DNA of 64,000 nt from Umezawaea endophytica. Its GTDB lineage: Bacteria > Actinomycetota > Actinomycetes > Mycobacteriales > Pseudonocardiaceae. Location: assembly GCF_025061645.1 (NCBI RefSeq), contig NZ_JANYMP010000008.1, forward strand, positions 14,680 to 78,679, in the 5' to 3' direction. The position numbers and the translations under genes were made by a program. Below are positions 1 through 8,635 of the stretch, one piece after another. How positions within the stretch are numbered: position 1 is the stretch's first letter; the number at the start of each line of letters is the position of its first letter. A model generated the notes under the pieces. That model was not told the origin of the DNA. It searched no databases and saw only the letters and a list, made by a program, of their open reading frames with translations.

Positions 1-27
1 AGCCACGGCTGGGGGCGCTTCGTGCGT

Positions 28-2421
28 TCAGGCCTCGGCGACCGTGCCGTCGGGGGTGAGCCCGAACCGCACGAGCCGCTCGCCGTCGGGCAGGCCGCCG
101 CGGTGCGCGAGCCGCACCAGCCACTCCCCGCTGTACCGGTCACCCGCGGCGGTCCGCTCGCGCAGTTCGGCGAACCGCCGCCTCCCGGCGAGGACGTCGG
201 CCAGTTCGATCGCCACCAGGTCGTCCTGCGCCGCGAACCGCCTCAGGACGTCCACCGCCTCGTCGGGCGGGAGCAGGTCGGTGAGCAGGAGTTGGGCGTG
301 CGGGTTCCCGCGCTCGGCCGCTTCGCGCAGCTTGGCGGTGTTGCCCACCTCGGCCAGCCGCTGCGGGATCCACCAGTAGGCCCACGCGGGGACCGTCCCC
401 ACGAGTGCCACCGCCTCCTCCCAGCGGGATCGCGCCACCAGGAAGTCCGCGAGCAGGTTTCGGTCGGTGTCGTGGACGGTGAGCAGCCGCAGAGCTCGCT
501 CCTCCTGCCCGAGCGAGACCAGGCCGTCCACCAGCGCCTTGAGCTCCAGCGGGTGCTGGTCCTCGACGAACTGCACGACGGTCTCGACCTGACCCCGCTC
601 GATCAGCAGGGTGACCAGGTCGGCGTCCAGCCGGTGCCTGGACCGGCGGAGTGCGGTGAGCCCCTCCAGCGCGTCGTCGAGCCTGCCGTGCCGGAGGTCG
701 TCGGCGACCAGGTGGGCGACGGCCTCGACGCAGTTCGTGGCCGCGAGTCGACGCAGCCCGGTGATGTTGCCCGCGGCGGCCAACCGGTCGGCGAGCCACC
801 GCGGCACCCAGGTGACGCTGCCCTCCCGCACGATCGCGAGGGCCTCGTCCCACCGGCCCCGGTCGGCCAGCGCGGTGGCGAGCGCGGCGCACGACTCCGG
901 GGCGCGCCGCCCCACGTCCAGCGCCTCGTCCAGCAGATCGAGGTCCACGAGGTGCTCCACCAGCAGCGGACCGACCCGCGCGGGACGCTGTTCCCGCCGG
1001 ACCAGCGCCTCCAGCAGGGCCCGGTACTCGGTGGTCCGGCCCTCCGCGCCGATCTCCTCCACGGTGTCCAGCAGGCGCTCCCACGGCCCGTGCGGTCCGC
1101 GCGACCGGCCGAGCACCAGCAGCACCGCCTCGGTCCTGCCGTGGCGCACCAGCATCGCCAGCAGCCGCGACCAGTGCGGGTCCGCCAGGTCGACGCCCTC
1201 GCGCAGCGGGTCGGCGTACCGGTAGAGCAGGCGGTCGTACGCGCTCGTCGCCAGGCGGGCCCGGTCGTCGTGCTCCTCGGCGTGGTCGACCAGCGCCTGC
1301 CAGAGCGACGCCGGAGCGGGGGTCGAGCGGCGGGCGGCCCGGCCCTGCTGGTCGACGTAGTCGTGCAGGTCGTAGCCCTCGGCCGGGCCAGGGCCGGGAC
1401 TCACCCGCTTGGGGATCAGCGCGGTGATGCCGTGCGAGTCACCCCTCGCGGCCCGGTCCAGCCCGCGCCCGAACCAGTCCTCCGGCACGTCTACCTGGTC
1501 CTCGGCGGCCAGGTACCCCTCGGCGGCGTCGGCGAGCAGGGCCCCGGTGAGCAGGCCCTGGTAGCCGAGCCTGCGCGCGTCCAGCGCGGCCGACAGGATC
1601 GCCGTCGCGTAGCGGTCGTCGGCGCTGTCGGGGTGCCGGTACCGCTCGACGAGCGCGGGTCCGCCCGCGATGGTCTGGATGACCCGGCGGCTGGGACCCG
1701 AGGTCGTCACCGCGGTGACCAGGCGCGGGTCGGCCCGCTCGTCGGCCATGAGCGTCGCCACGTCGCGGCCGTCGAAGCGGTCGGCTACCCGGATCCGCAC
1801 GACCCGGTGCACCAGCAGGCTCCTGGCGTGCTCGTGGCCCGCGGTGAACTCGGACCAGAACTGCGGCCACAGCGTTCCGAGCACCACCACCGGACCCGGC
1901 CGCTCCAGCAGGGCGCGCAGGGTGCTGACCGCCTGGACACCGCTCAGGTGGTGCTGGGTCTCGTTCAGCCACAGCACCGTGCCCGCGCGCAGCCGCCCGG
2001 CGGTGCTGACCAGGTCGTCGGCCGTGCGCGGGTAGACCAGGGGCCAGTCGCGCAGCACCTCGTGCCGCCGCACGGCCTCGTAGAGCGCACGGGTCTTGCC
2101 GGTGGACGACTCGCCGGTCAGCACGACCATGGTGGTGCGGTCGAGGGTCGCCAGGTGTGCGTCCAGCTCGTCGTCGTGGCCGCGCCGCAGGTAGGCGGGC
2201 AGCGCGGGGAGCCCGGTGGTGGCGACCGTGATCGCCCGGTGGACGTCCAGGTCGAACGGGTCCCACAGCCCGATGGGCCGGGCGGTGCCGGGACGACCGG
2301 GACCCGCGGTGCCGTGGAAGTGCACGCCGCCGGTGACGGTCCCCGCCTGCACGACGTTCGAGGCCTCGCCGGACAGGTCGTTGTGCACGCGGGGCTGCTC
2401 GCTGCTTCCGTCCGGAGGCAC
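28..2421 (-). CDS. P-loop NTPase with C-terminal helical repeats and N-terminal RHIM-like amyloid motif
   Basis: This is a 797-aa STAND/NLR-like protein. Residues 14-36 are a Gly/Val/His-rich stretch with core NVVQAGTVTGGVHFH. It resembles the RHIM/PP/BASS3 class of amyloid signalling motifs, which have a V-Q-x-G core in a pseudo-palindrome. A Walker A (GESSTGKT, residues 103-110) and a Walker B-like segment (VLWLNE, about 149-154) follow. The second half is Leu/Ala/Arg-rich helical repeats of TPR/HEAT type (for example GRWDEALAIV). In known systems such motifs sit at the N-terminus of an NLR and recruit an effector carrying the same motif. No partner with this motif is in the window; the flank beyond position 1 is not visible. 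The NTPase call is firm; signalling is inferred. Upstream lies the divergent SDR gene. Confidence 0.75.
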   Translation of the reverse strand: MPPDGSSEQPRVHNDLSGEASNVVQAGTVTGGVHFHGTAGPGRPGTARPIGLWDPFDLDVHRAITVATTGLPALPAYLRRGHDDELDAHLATLDRTTMVVLTGESSTGKTRALYEAVRRHEVLRDWPLVYPRTADDLVSTAGRLRAGTVLWLNETQHHLSGVQAVSTLRALLERPGPVVVLGTLWPQFWSEFTAGHEHARSLLVHRVVRIRVADRFDGRDVATLMADERADPRLVTAVTTSGPSRRVIQTIAGGPALVERYRHPDSADDRYATAILSAALDARRLGYQGLLTGALLADAAEGYLAAEDQVDVPEDWFGRGLDRAARGDSHGITALIPKRVSPGPGPAEGYDLHDYVDQQGRAARRSTPAPASLWQALVDHAEEHDDRARLATSAYDRLLYRYADPLREGVDLADPHWSRLLAMLVRHGRTEAVLLVLGRSRGPHGPWERLLDTVEEIGAEGRTTEYRALLEALVRREQRPARVGPLLVEHLVDLDLLDEALDVGRRAPESCAALATALADRGRWDEALAIVREGSVTWVPRWLADRLAAAGNITGLRRLAATNCVEAVAHLVADDLRHGRLDDALEGLTALRRSRHRLDADLVTLLIERGQVETVVQFVEDQHPLELKALVDGLVSLGQEERALRLLTVHDTDRNLLADFLVARSRWEEAVALVGTVPAWAYWWIPQRLAEVGNTAKLREAAERGNPHAQLLLTDLLPPDEAVDVLRRFAAQDDLVAIELADVLAGRRRFAELRERTAAGDRYSGEWLVRLAHRGGLPDGERLVRFGLTPDGTVAEA

Positions 2422-2478
2422 GGGATCACCCTACGCCGCCGGGGCCTCACGGAGAGGGACGTCGACGAGGAAGTAATA

Positions 2479-2492
2479 TGCATGCGCACGCA
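2479..2492. promoter_or_regulatory. Candidate MarR operator upstream of the SDR gene
   Basis: TGCATGCGCACGCA is an imperfect 14-bp palindrome (6 of 7 half-site positions pair) located 38 bp before the SDR start. It matches the palindrome before the neighbouring marR-type gene at 11 of 14 positions (consensus TGCnTGnGCAnGCA). A shared operator is inferred from this match. Confidence 0.4.
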
Positions 2493-2530
2493 GATAGTTT
2501 ACCGGTGTGGACCGCACGAGGGAGACAGCG

Positions 2531-3292
2531 ATGGGTAGCAGGTTCGACGGCAAGGTTGTCATCGTGACCGGCGGCGGATCGGGGATCGGGGCCGCCGCCG
2601 CACGGCGGTTCGCGGCCGAAGGCGCCCGCGTGGTGGTGGCGGGCCGGACCAGCGCGACGCTCGACGCCGTCGCGGGCAGCCCCGGCGACATCGGCACCAG
2701 GGTCGTCGACGTGTCGGACGAGGCGGCCGTGACGGAGCTGGTGGAGGACGTGGCGAGCACCTACGGGCGGCTGGACGTGCTGGTCAACAACGCGGGCGCG
2801 GCGGCGCTCTCCACCGTCGAGGAGACGACGACGGAGCTGTGGCGGCACATCACGGGCACCAACCTGGACTCGGTGTTCTTCGCCTCGCGGGCCGCGGTGA
2901 AGCACCTCCGGGTGACGCGCGGGAACATCGTCAACGTCTCGTCGGTGGCGGGCATCGGCGGCGACTACTCCGCCGTCGCCTACAACGCCGCCAAGGGCGC
3001 GGTGTCGAACATGACCCGCGCGATGGCGCTCGACCACGGGCGGGACGGGATCCGGGTGAACGCGGTGTGCCCGAGCCTGACCGTGACCGCGATGACGGAG
3101 GCGTTCCGGGCCACCGAGGGCGTGTCCGAGGCGTTCGCCAGGGCGATCCCGATGGGGCGCGCGGCGGAAGCCGAGGAGGTCGGGGACGTGGTCGTGTTCC
3201 TGGCCAGCGACGACGCGCGGTTCGTGACGGGCGTCAACCTGCCGGTCGACGGCGGGCTGACGGCGTCGGACGGGCAGCCGGAGCTGTTCTAG
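2531..3292 (+). CDS. Short-chain dehydrogenase/reductase (SDR)
   Basis: This 253-aa classical SDR has the Rossmann motif TGGGSGIG near the N-terminus, the NNAG segment, and the catalytic Ser plus YxxxK (residues in SSVAGIGG and YNAAK). It is a cytosolic NAD(P)-dependent oxidoreductase; the substrate cannot be read from sequence. ATG 2531 is preferred over an upstream GTG because GAGGGAG precedes it at good spacing. Its stop codon overlaps the stop of the convergent MarR gene in a shared CTAG. The similar palindromes in front of both genes suggest that the MarR protein controls this enzyme. Confidence 0.88.
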   Translation: MGSRFDGKVVIVTGGGSGIGAAAARRFAAEGARVVVAGRTSATLDAVAGSPGDIGTRVVDVSDEAAVTELVEDVASTYGRLDVLVNNAGAAALSTVEETTTELWRHITGTNLDSVFFASRAAVKHLRVTRGNIVNVSSVAGIGGDYSAVAYNAAKGAVSNMTRAMALDHGRDGIRVNAVCPSLTVTAMTEAFRATEGVSEAFARAIPMGRAAEAEEVGDVVVFLASDDARFVTGVNLPVDGGLTASDGQPELF

Positions 3293-3744
3293 TCGCCGAC
3301 GATCTTCCGCAGCGTCCGCGTGAGCACCTCGTAGTCGGCTTCGTCGACGTGGTCGAGCACGGTGCGGCGGACGTTGTCGACCTGGTGCGGCCAGGCCGCC
3401 TCGATCCTGGTCAGGCCCGCGTCGGTGATCGTGAGCCGGTAGCCGCGGGCGTCGTCGGGGTCCTGGTGGCGGGCGACCTCGCCGCGCCGCACGAGGCCGT
3501 CGGCCAGCCTGCTGACCCGGCTGGCCGACAGGCCGACGCGGGCCGCCAGCTCGTTGATCCGCAGGCCGTCCGGGCGGGCGTCGCCGAGGCTCGACAGAGC
3601 CGTGTACTCGGGTGCGGTGATGTTGGCCTTGGTCTGGAGCTCGACGTCGATCACCCGCGGCAGGACGTTCAGGATCCGGGCGAACGCGCGCCACAGCTCT
3701 TCTTCGGGCGGGGTGAGGGCGCGCGGGGTGTCCACGGCCCGCAT
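3289..3744 (-). CDS. MarR-family transcriptional regulator
   Basis: This 151-aa winged-helix protein has the MarR layout: an N-terminal dimer helix, recognition helix region LAARVGLSASRVSRLADGLV (about 66-85), wing residues DPDDARG (about 95-101), then C-terminal helices. Members are usually dimeric repressors released by small aromatic ligands. It is convergent with the SDR gene, with overlapping stops. A perfect 6-2-6 palindrome lies 7 bp upstream of its ATG, consistent with autoregulation, and a relative of that site precedes the SDR. Confidence 0.88.
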   Translation of the reverse strand: MRAVDTPRALTPPEEELWRAFARILNVLPRVIDVELQTKANITAPEYTALSSLGDARPDGLRINELAARVGLSASRVSRLADGLVRRGEVARHQDPDDARGYRLTITDAGLTRIEAAWPHQVDNVRRTVLDHVDEADYEVLTRTLRKIVGD

Positions 3745-3750
3745 TTTAGC

Positions 3751-3764
3751 TGCCTGTGCAGGCA
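3751..3764. promoter_or_regulatory. Candidate MarR operator (autoregulatory palindrome)
   Basis: TGCCTGTGCAGGCA has perfect TGCCTG/CAGGCA arms around two bases. It lies just upstream of the marR-type ATG (minus strand), where a bound dimer would block initiation. A related site precedes the SDR gene. Confidence 0.45.
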
Positions 3765-3835
3765 CACATGTCGGTTGACCTGCGCGTCCACCCAACCCGG
3801 ACCGGTGGGCGGAGCGGCTCGGGCAGACTGGTCCC

Positions 3836-4819
3836 GTGGTCGACACCGAAGTGCGCAGGCGGCGGCGGGTGGGCGGCGGTGCGCTGTCGACGTTCATCGT
3901 GCTGCTGACCGTCGTCTTCCTCGGCGCGGCGGGGCTGCGGCTGCTCGGGATCGACGGCACCCGGTACATGGTCGCGGCGACCGCGCTGACGCCGTACACG
4001 ACCGCGGCCGGTGTGCTGCTGGGCTGCCTCGCGCTGCTGCTGCGGCGCTGGGCGGCGGGCACGGTGGTGCTGCTGGTGGCCGTCGTGCTGGTCGCGGCCG
4101 TGGCGCCCAGGGCGTTCCCCGACTCGCGGCCGAACGGGGTGGGCACCGAGGTCCGGCTGATGTCGGTGAACATGCTCTTCGGGCAGGCCGACGCCGTCGA
4201 CATCGTGACCGCCGTGCGGGAGAACGACGTCGACGTGCTGAGCCTCCAGGAGCTCTCGCCGGAAGCGGTCGTGGCCCTGGACCGGGCCGGGCTCCGGGGT
4301 CTGCTGCCGCACCGGGTGTTCCAGGACGAGGCGGACGGGCTGGGGTCCGGGATCGCCTCGCGCCACCCGCTGACCGCCAAGACCCTGACGCCGCCGTCCA
4401 CGATGCGGCAGCCGGGCGCGGTCGTCGACCTGCCGGGCAGGCAGGACATCGAGGTCGTCGCCGTGCACACGAGCCCGCCGGTCGAGCTCGCCGGACCGGA
4501 CGCGTGGCAGCGCGAGATGGCCGGGCTGCCGAAGCGGGACCTCAACGGGCCGCCGCGCGTGCTGGCGGGCGACTTCAACGCCACCCTGGACCACGTCACC
4601 CTCCGCAGGCTGCTCTCCAACGGCTACGTGGACGCGGCCGACGAGGTAGGCGCCGGGCTGGAGCCGACGTGGCCCGCGGGCCGGTTGTGGCCGCCGCCGG
4701 TGACCATCGACCACGTGCTGGTCGACAGCCGCTGCCCGGTCGACACCTACGCCGTGCTGGCCATCGCGGGCACCGACCACCGCGCGGTGGTCACGAAGTT
4801 CGTCGTGCCAGCTCTGTGA
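3836..4819 (+). CDS. Membrane-anchored endonuclease/exonuclease/phosphatase (EEP) family protein
   Basis: This 327-aa protein has three predicted N-terminal membrane helices (about residues 17-36, 42-65 and 70-92) followed by an EEP/DNase I-like domain. Visible catalytic elements are the asparagine region SVNMLFG, glutamate in LQELS, GDFNATLD, IDHVLVD and the terminal GTDHRAV histidine. The domain is probably exposed outside the membrane. It could be a phosphodiesterase or nuclease; the substrate is unknown. The start is GTG. Its 3' end overlaps the convergent Sir2 gene by 29 bp. Confidence 0.82.
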   Translation: MVDTEVRRRRRVGGGALSTFIVLLTVVFLGAAGLRLLGIDGTRYMVAATALTPYTTAAGVLLGCLALLLRRWAAGTVVLLVAVVLVAAVAPRAFPDSRPNGVGTEVRLMSVNMLFGQADAVDIVTAVRENDVDVLSLQELSPEAVVALDRAGLRGLLPHRVFQDEADGLGSGIASRHPLTAKTLTPPSTMRQPGAVVDLPGRQDIEVVAVHTSPPVELAGPDAWQREMAGLPKRDLNGPPRVLAGDFNATLDHVTLRRLLSNGYVDAADEVGAGLEPTWPAGRLWPPPVTIDHVLVDSRCPVDTYAVLAIAGTDHRAVVTKFVVPAL

Positions 4820-5591
4820 GCGCCTCGGCGGCCCCCATCGGCAGCGACACCCCGCGCCCGTGCCGCACCTCGGGCTCGCGCGGGTTGATCCGGATCAGCG
4901 CCCCGGTGGCCGCGCTGGCCAGCTCGGCCTGACGCCGCACGGTCGGGACGGCGCTGCCCGCGCCGATCTCCACGACCACCAGCGACTTCCCGCGCAGACC
5001 GCGCCGCCACGCCGTCAGCTCGTCCAACGCCCGCTGGCTCCGCGTGCCGACCCAGGAGTAGTCGTCGAACATCAGGATGTTCGGCCGCGCCAGCCCACCG
5101 CAGTTGCGGCAGCTCGGCAACGGGTCCAGCGCGCGCATGGTCTCGGAGTCGACCACCACGGACACGCCGTCGGCGGGCCAGACGTCGTCCGTGCACGGCT
5201 CCACGCACTGGAGGTGGTGGATCGACCCGTGCACCTCGGCGACGTCGATGAACCCGGCCCGCTGGAACTGCCCGTCCACGTTGGACGTGAACACCCGCTG
5301 CTCGGCGCCCCACCCGCGCAGCAGGTCGAACCCGACGTGCGGGACGGTGTCGCGGTACAGGTGCATCCGGTGCCCGTAGAAGCCCCAGGCCAGGCCGGGG
5401 TCGTCGGCGAAGTGCACCGGGTCGGCCAGTTCCACGAAGCTCAGGCCGAGCCGCTCGTACGGCGGGTACGCCTGCCAGAACCCGCGGTCACCGCGGAAGT
5501 CCGGCAGACCGGAGTCGACGCCCATGCCCGCGCCGGCGCAGACGAGGACCGCGTCGGCACGGGCGAGCAGCTCGGCTGCCTGGTCAAGCAT
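4791..5591 (-). CDS. Sir2-family NAD-dependent protein deacylase
   Basis: This 266-aa sirtuin has the NAD-binding motif GAGMGVDSGLPDFRG (residues 20-34), TSNVDGQ (102-108), catalytic His121 in EVHGS, and a zinc-binding set Cys129/Cys133/Cys161/Cys164. It removes acyl groups from lysines using NAD. ATG 5591 is chosen because it falls in an ATGCTTGA overlap with the stop of the upstream mhuD gene (8 bp), implying translational coupling. Longer in-frame extensions into mhuD are low-complexity read-through. The 3' end overlaps the convergent EEP gene. Confidence 0.88.
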   Translation of the reverse strand: MLDQAAELLARADAVLVCAGAGMGVDSGLPDFRGDRGFWQAYPPYERLGLSFVELADPVHFADDPGLAWGFYGHRMHLYRDTVPHVGFDLLRGWGAEQRVFTSNVDGQFQRAGFIDVAEVHGSIHHLQCVEPCTDDVWPADGVSVVVDSETMRALDPLPSCRNCGGLARPNILMFDDYSWVGTRSQRALDELTAWRRGLRGKSLVVVEIGAGSAVPTVRRQAELASAATGALIRINPREPEVRHGRGVSLPMGAAEALTELARRTS

Positions 5592-5898
5592 CCTTTTTGG
5601 GCGTGGAGCCGAGCACGACCTCGAACTCGAGCAGGTCGGCACCGCTGGCCACCGGCTTCGCCCGCTCGCCCGCGTGGGCCTCGCGCGCGCCGCCGTTCTT
5701 CCAGTTCTCGAAGTCCTCGTCCGTCTCCCACTTGGTGTAGACGAAGTACCGGTCGTCACCCGCGACGGGCCGGAGGAGTTCGAAGCCGAGGAAACCGGGG
5801 GAGGAGTCCACCGTGCCCAGCCGGGCGGCGAACCGCTTCTCCAGCTCGGGGCCCGCGCCCTCGGGAACCTTGATCGCGTTGATCTTCACGACTGCCAT
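5584..5898 (-). CDS. mhuD: MhuD-type haem-degrading monooxygenase
   Basis: This 104-aa ABM-fold protein is very close to M. tuberculosis MhuD (Rv3592), starting VVKINAI and keeping SPGFLGFELLRPV. The residues used by MhuD are present at the same numbers: Asn7, Trp66 and His75. MhuD opens haem to release iron without CO. The start is the ATG at 5898; an upstream in-frame extension is low complexity. It is coupled to the sirtuin gene downstream by an 8-bp overlap. The nearby Rv3591c-like hydrolase matches the mycobacterial neighbourhood. Confidence 0.88.
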   Translation of the reverse strand: MAVVKINAIKVPEGAGPELEKRFAARLGTVDSSPGFLGFELLRPVAGDDRYFVYTKWETDEDFENWKNGGAREAHAGERAKPVASGADLLEFEVVLGSTPKKDA

Positions 5899-5908
5899 GG
5901 TTCCCAGC

Positions 5909-7387
5909 CTATCGGCGCAGCGCGCCCGGCAGCAGGTACTCGTCGGAGGGACGCTGGTCACCCCGGAACCAGGCCGCGAAGAACCCGTCGAGGTCCTGGC
6001 CCGCGATCTTCTCCACGTGCTCCTCGAACTGCGGCCACGACGCGTTGCCGTCCTTGTGCTGGGACGTCCAGCCCTTGAGCACCTGGTCGAACGCCGGGTC
6101 GCCGATCTGCCTGCGCAACGCGTGCAGCGCCAGGATGCCCTTGTCGTACACGCCGCGGAACTCGTTGCCGCGCCCCATGTCGTAGAGCTTGCGGCTCCAG
6201 TAGTTGGTGCTGTCCTTGCGCTTCTCGACCTCGGCGCGGAAGCGGTCGTCGAGGTTCGCGCCCTCCTTGGCCTCGGCCCACAGCCATTGCGAGTAGCTGG
6301 CGAAGCACTCGTTCAGGCAGATGTCCGCCCAGTTCTCCAACGACACCGAGTCGCCGAACCACTGGTGCGCGTTCTCGTGCACCACGGTCTCCAGGTCGGC
6401 CCACTGCGCGTAGATCGGCCGCGTCTGCGTCTCCAGCGAGAACCCGATGTTGTCGGCCAGGTAGATGCCGCCCGCCTCGTCGAACGGGTACGGCCCGAAC
6501 TTCTCCGACAGGAACGCCAGGATCTCCGGCAGCCGGTTCTGCTGCGCCCTCTTGCCCTCCGCGCCGGGCGCGTACGCGTTGACCACCTTCGTGCCGTCCA
6601 CCAACTGCGACCGGTCGAATTGCCACTTGTCGATCGCCACGGTCGCCAGGTACGTCGCCAGCGGCGTGTCCTCGGTCCACTTGAACGTCGTCCAGCCGTT
6701 CGCGGTGGACGAGCCGTCCTCACGGCCGTTGGAGACGACCGACCAGCCGTTCGGCACCCGTGCGGAGAGGGAGAACTTCGCCTTGTCCTTGGGGGTGTCG
6801 TTCGCCGGGAACCACGAGGTCGCGGAGTGCGGCTCGCCCGCCGCGAACGCCCCGCCGGACGCGGAGATCTGCCACCCGCTCGTGCCCAGCGCCTTATCGT
6901 CGAACATCTGCGGCTCACCGGCGTACGTCACGACCGCGGTGAACGGCTGGTTCGCGCGCAGCTCCGAGGCGGGCGTGATCACCAGTTCGTGGTCGCCCTC
7001 CTGGGTGAACTTCGCCGCCTGGTCGCCCACCCGCACCTCGCTGACCTTCAGCGCGTGCAGGTCCAGGTTGAACCTGGTGAGGTCGGAGGTGGCCTTCGCG
7101 GTGATGGTGGCCTCGCCCTCCAGCAGCTTCGTCGCCGGGTCGTAGCTGATCGCGACGTCGTACCGGTCCACGTCGTACCCCGTGTTGCCGTCCGTCGCGT
7201 AGTACGGGTCGCCCGCGCCGTCACCGCCCTGGCCCGCGAGCGCTCCCGCCGAGGACGGAGGCGCTGACGTCGTCGACCCGGCGGACCCACCGGTCTTCTC
7301 CGGGATCCTGGCGACCACCACACCGGCGACCACCAGCACGACGGCGACGATCAGCAGGTACGGGCGTGCCTTGGAGCTGATAGCCAT
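5909..7387 (-). CDS. Secreted or membrane-anchored M1-family metallopeptidase
   Basis: This 492-aa protein has an N-terminal hydrophobic segment (about residues 8-26, YLLIVAVVLVVAGVVVARI), a Ser/Gly linker, a beta-rich M1 N-domain and the zinc site HENAH followed after 18 residues by Glu (HEXXH-X18-E). The usual GxMEN exopeptidase loop reads GFSLET here, so exopeptidase activity may differ. It lacks the large C-terminal domain of aminopeptidase N. ATG 7387 is preferred over an in-frame ATG at 7402. The divergent hydrolase starts only 17 bp away. Confidence 0.85.
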   Translation of the reverse strand: MAISSKARPYLLIVAVVLVVAGVVVARIPEKTGGSAGSTTSAPPSSAGALAGQGGDGAGDPYYATDGNTGYDVDRYDVAISYDPATKLLEGEATITAKATSDLTRFNLDLHALKVSEVRVGDQAAKFTQEGDHELVITPASELRANQPFTAVVTYAGEPQMFDDKALGTSGWQISASGGAFAAGEPHSATSWFPANDTPKDKAKFSLSARVPNGWSVVSNGREDGSSTANGWTTFKWTEDTPLATYLATVAIDKWQFDRSQLVDGTKVVNAYAPGAEGKRAQQNRLPEILAFLSEKFGPYPFDEAGGIYLADNIGFSLETQTRPIYAQWADLETVVHENAHQWFGDSVSLENWADICLNECFASYSQWLWAEAKEGANLDDRFRAEVEKRKDSTNYWSRKLYDMGRGNEFRGVYDKGILALHALRRQIGDPAFDQVLKGWTSQHKDGNASWPQFEEHVEKIAGQDLDGFFAAWFRGDQRPSDEYLLPGALRR

Positions 7388-7404
7388 GCCGCAATGATGC
7401 ACGC

Positions 7405-8136
7405 ATGGGCACCATCGAGTTCGGCGGATCGGGTCAAGGCATCCTCCTCCTGCACGGCCTGATGAGCCGCGCCACCACCTGGTGGACGGTCGCGCAGTGG
7501 CTCACCCGCTACGGCCGGGTGGTCGCGGTGGACGCCCGCGGTCACGGCCGGAACGCGCGCGGCGGCCCGTGGCGCACCGAGGACTTCGTCGCCGACGCCG
7601 CCGAGGCGGTGGTGGAGCTGGGACTCGGGCCCGCCGTCGTGATCGGCCACTCGATGGGCGGCCTGCACGCGCTCGGGCTGGCCGCCACCCACCCGGAACT
7701 GGTGCGCTCGATCGTCGTGGAGGACGTCGTGCCGGACAACACCGGCAAGTCCGTCGACGACTGGAAGTGGTACTTCGACGCCTGGCCCGTCCCGTTCCGC
7801 TCGCTCGCCCACGTCCGCTCGGTGGTCGACGTGCCGAGGGTGGAGGAGTTCTTCGAGGAGCGCGACGACGGCTACCACCTGTTGGCCCGCCTGGAGGACC
7901 TGTACGAGATCGCCGCCGAGTGGGGTGTCCGCGACTACTGGCACTACGTGGACGCGGTCCGCTGCCCGCTGCTGGCGATCGAGGCCGGGAAGGGGGGCAT
8001 GCGGCCCGGTCAGATGGCCGAGATGGCCCGCAGGGCCGGTGGGCGGCACCTGCTCGTGCCCGAGTCCGGTCACGTCGTCCACGACGAGGCGCCGCACGTG
8101 TTCCGCGGCGCCGTGGAGGCGTTCCTGGCTAGGTGA
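7405..8136 (+). CDS. Alpha/beta hydrolase (Rv3591c-like)
   Basis: This 243-aa alpha/beta hydrolase has the oxyanion region LLHGLMS, the nucleophile elbow GHSMGG and a late histidine in ESGHVVHDE. A lid-like insert follows the elbow. It is probably a cytosolic esterase or C-C bond hydrolase; the substrate is unknown. The position beside mhuD parallels Rv3591c/Rv3592. It starts 17 bp from the divergent M1 peptidase, so promoters must lie inside the neighbouring gene. Its 3' end overlaps the convergent 2H gene by 8 bp. Confidence 0.85.
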   Translation: MGTIEFGGSGQGILLLHGLMSRATTWWTVAQWLTRYGRVVAVDARGHGRNARGGPWRTEDFVADAAEAVVELGLGPAVVIGHSMGGLHALGLAATHPELVRSIVVEDVVPDNTGKSVDDWKWYFDAWPVPFRSLAHVRSVVDVPRVEEFFEERDDGYHLLARLEDLYEIAAEWGVRDYWHYVDAVRCPLLAIEAGKGGMRPGQMAEMARRAGGRHLLVPESGHVVHDEAPHVFRGAVEAFLAR

Positions 8137-8635
8137 GGTCGTCGACCTCGCCGGTCGCCGTGTCGACCACGCACACCCGCGCCACCTTGGCGCGGATCGG
8201 CCGCACCGGGTACAGCGCGGCGAACCCGGCCACCATCTGCTCGTCCGTCACGCCCAGCGCCAGCGTGCAGTGCGGCACCCAGTGGCCCGGCAGGTAGTAC
8301 GCCGACGGGTTCTTCACCTTGCGCGCCAGCACGTCGTGGATCGCCGAGTGCACGGCCAGCAGTTCGCCGTCCACGACGGCGGCGAGCATCAGGACGTTCT
8401 CGCTGGTCGCGAACGACGACAGGTTCTCCAGCGGCAGTCCGGGGAGCCAGAGCCTGCCCAGTTCCTCGCGCAGCGCGGCCCGCGCCTTGGCGGGGATCGA
8501 CGTCGCCACCGCGTAGGTCAGGTGCGGCGGGAACTTCTCGTCCGTCGGCACGCCGACGGCCCGCAGCCGCCGCCACAGCTCCCGCACGGCCGCGTCCGCC
8601 TCGTCGTCGAAGAAGGCGACCACGCCCTGCGCCAT
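8129..8635 (-). CDS. 2H phosphoesterase (2'-5' RNA ligase-like)
   Basis: This 168-aa protein has two HxTx motifs (HLTY and HCTL) about 70 residues apart, the hallmark of 2H phosphoesterases such as ThpR/LigT and cyclic phosphodiesterases. Such enzymes act on 2'-5' or cyclic phosphodiesters; the substrate here is unknown. ATG 8635 overlaps the mutY stop by one base (TGATG), so it is the third coupled gene of DUF998-mutY-2H. Confidence 0.82.
   Translation of the reverse strand: MAQGVVAFFDDEADAAVRELWRRLRAVGVPTDEKFPPHLTYAVATSIPAKARAALREELGRLWLPGLPLENLSSFATSENVLMLAAVVDGELLAVHSAIHDVLARKVKNPSAYYLPGHWVPHCTLALGVTDEQMVAGFAALYPVRPIRAKVARVCVVDTATGEVDDLT

Noticed and set aside
22-2538. 838-aa plus-strand reading frame opposite the NTPase gene
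   Set aside because: Pro/Gly/Arg/His-rich antisense frame typical of high-GC DNA; the minus strand carries clear Walker motifs.
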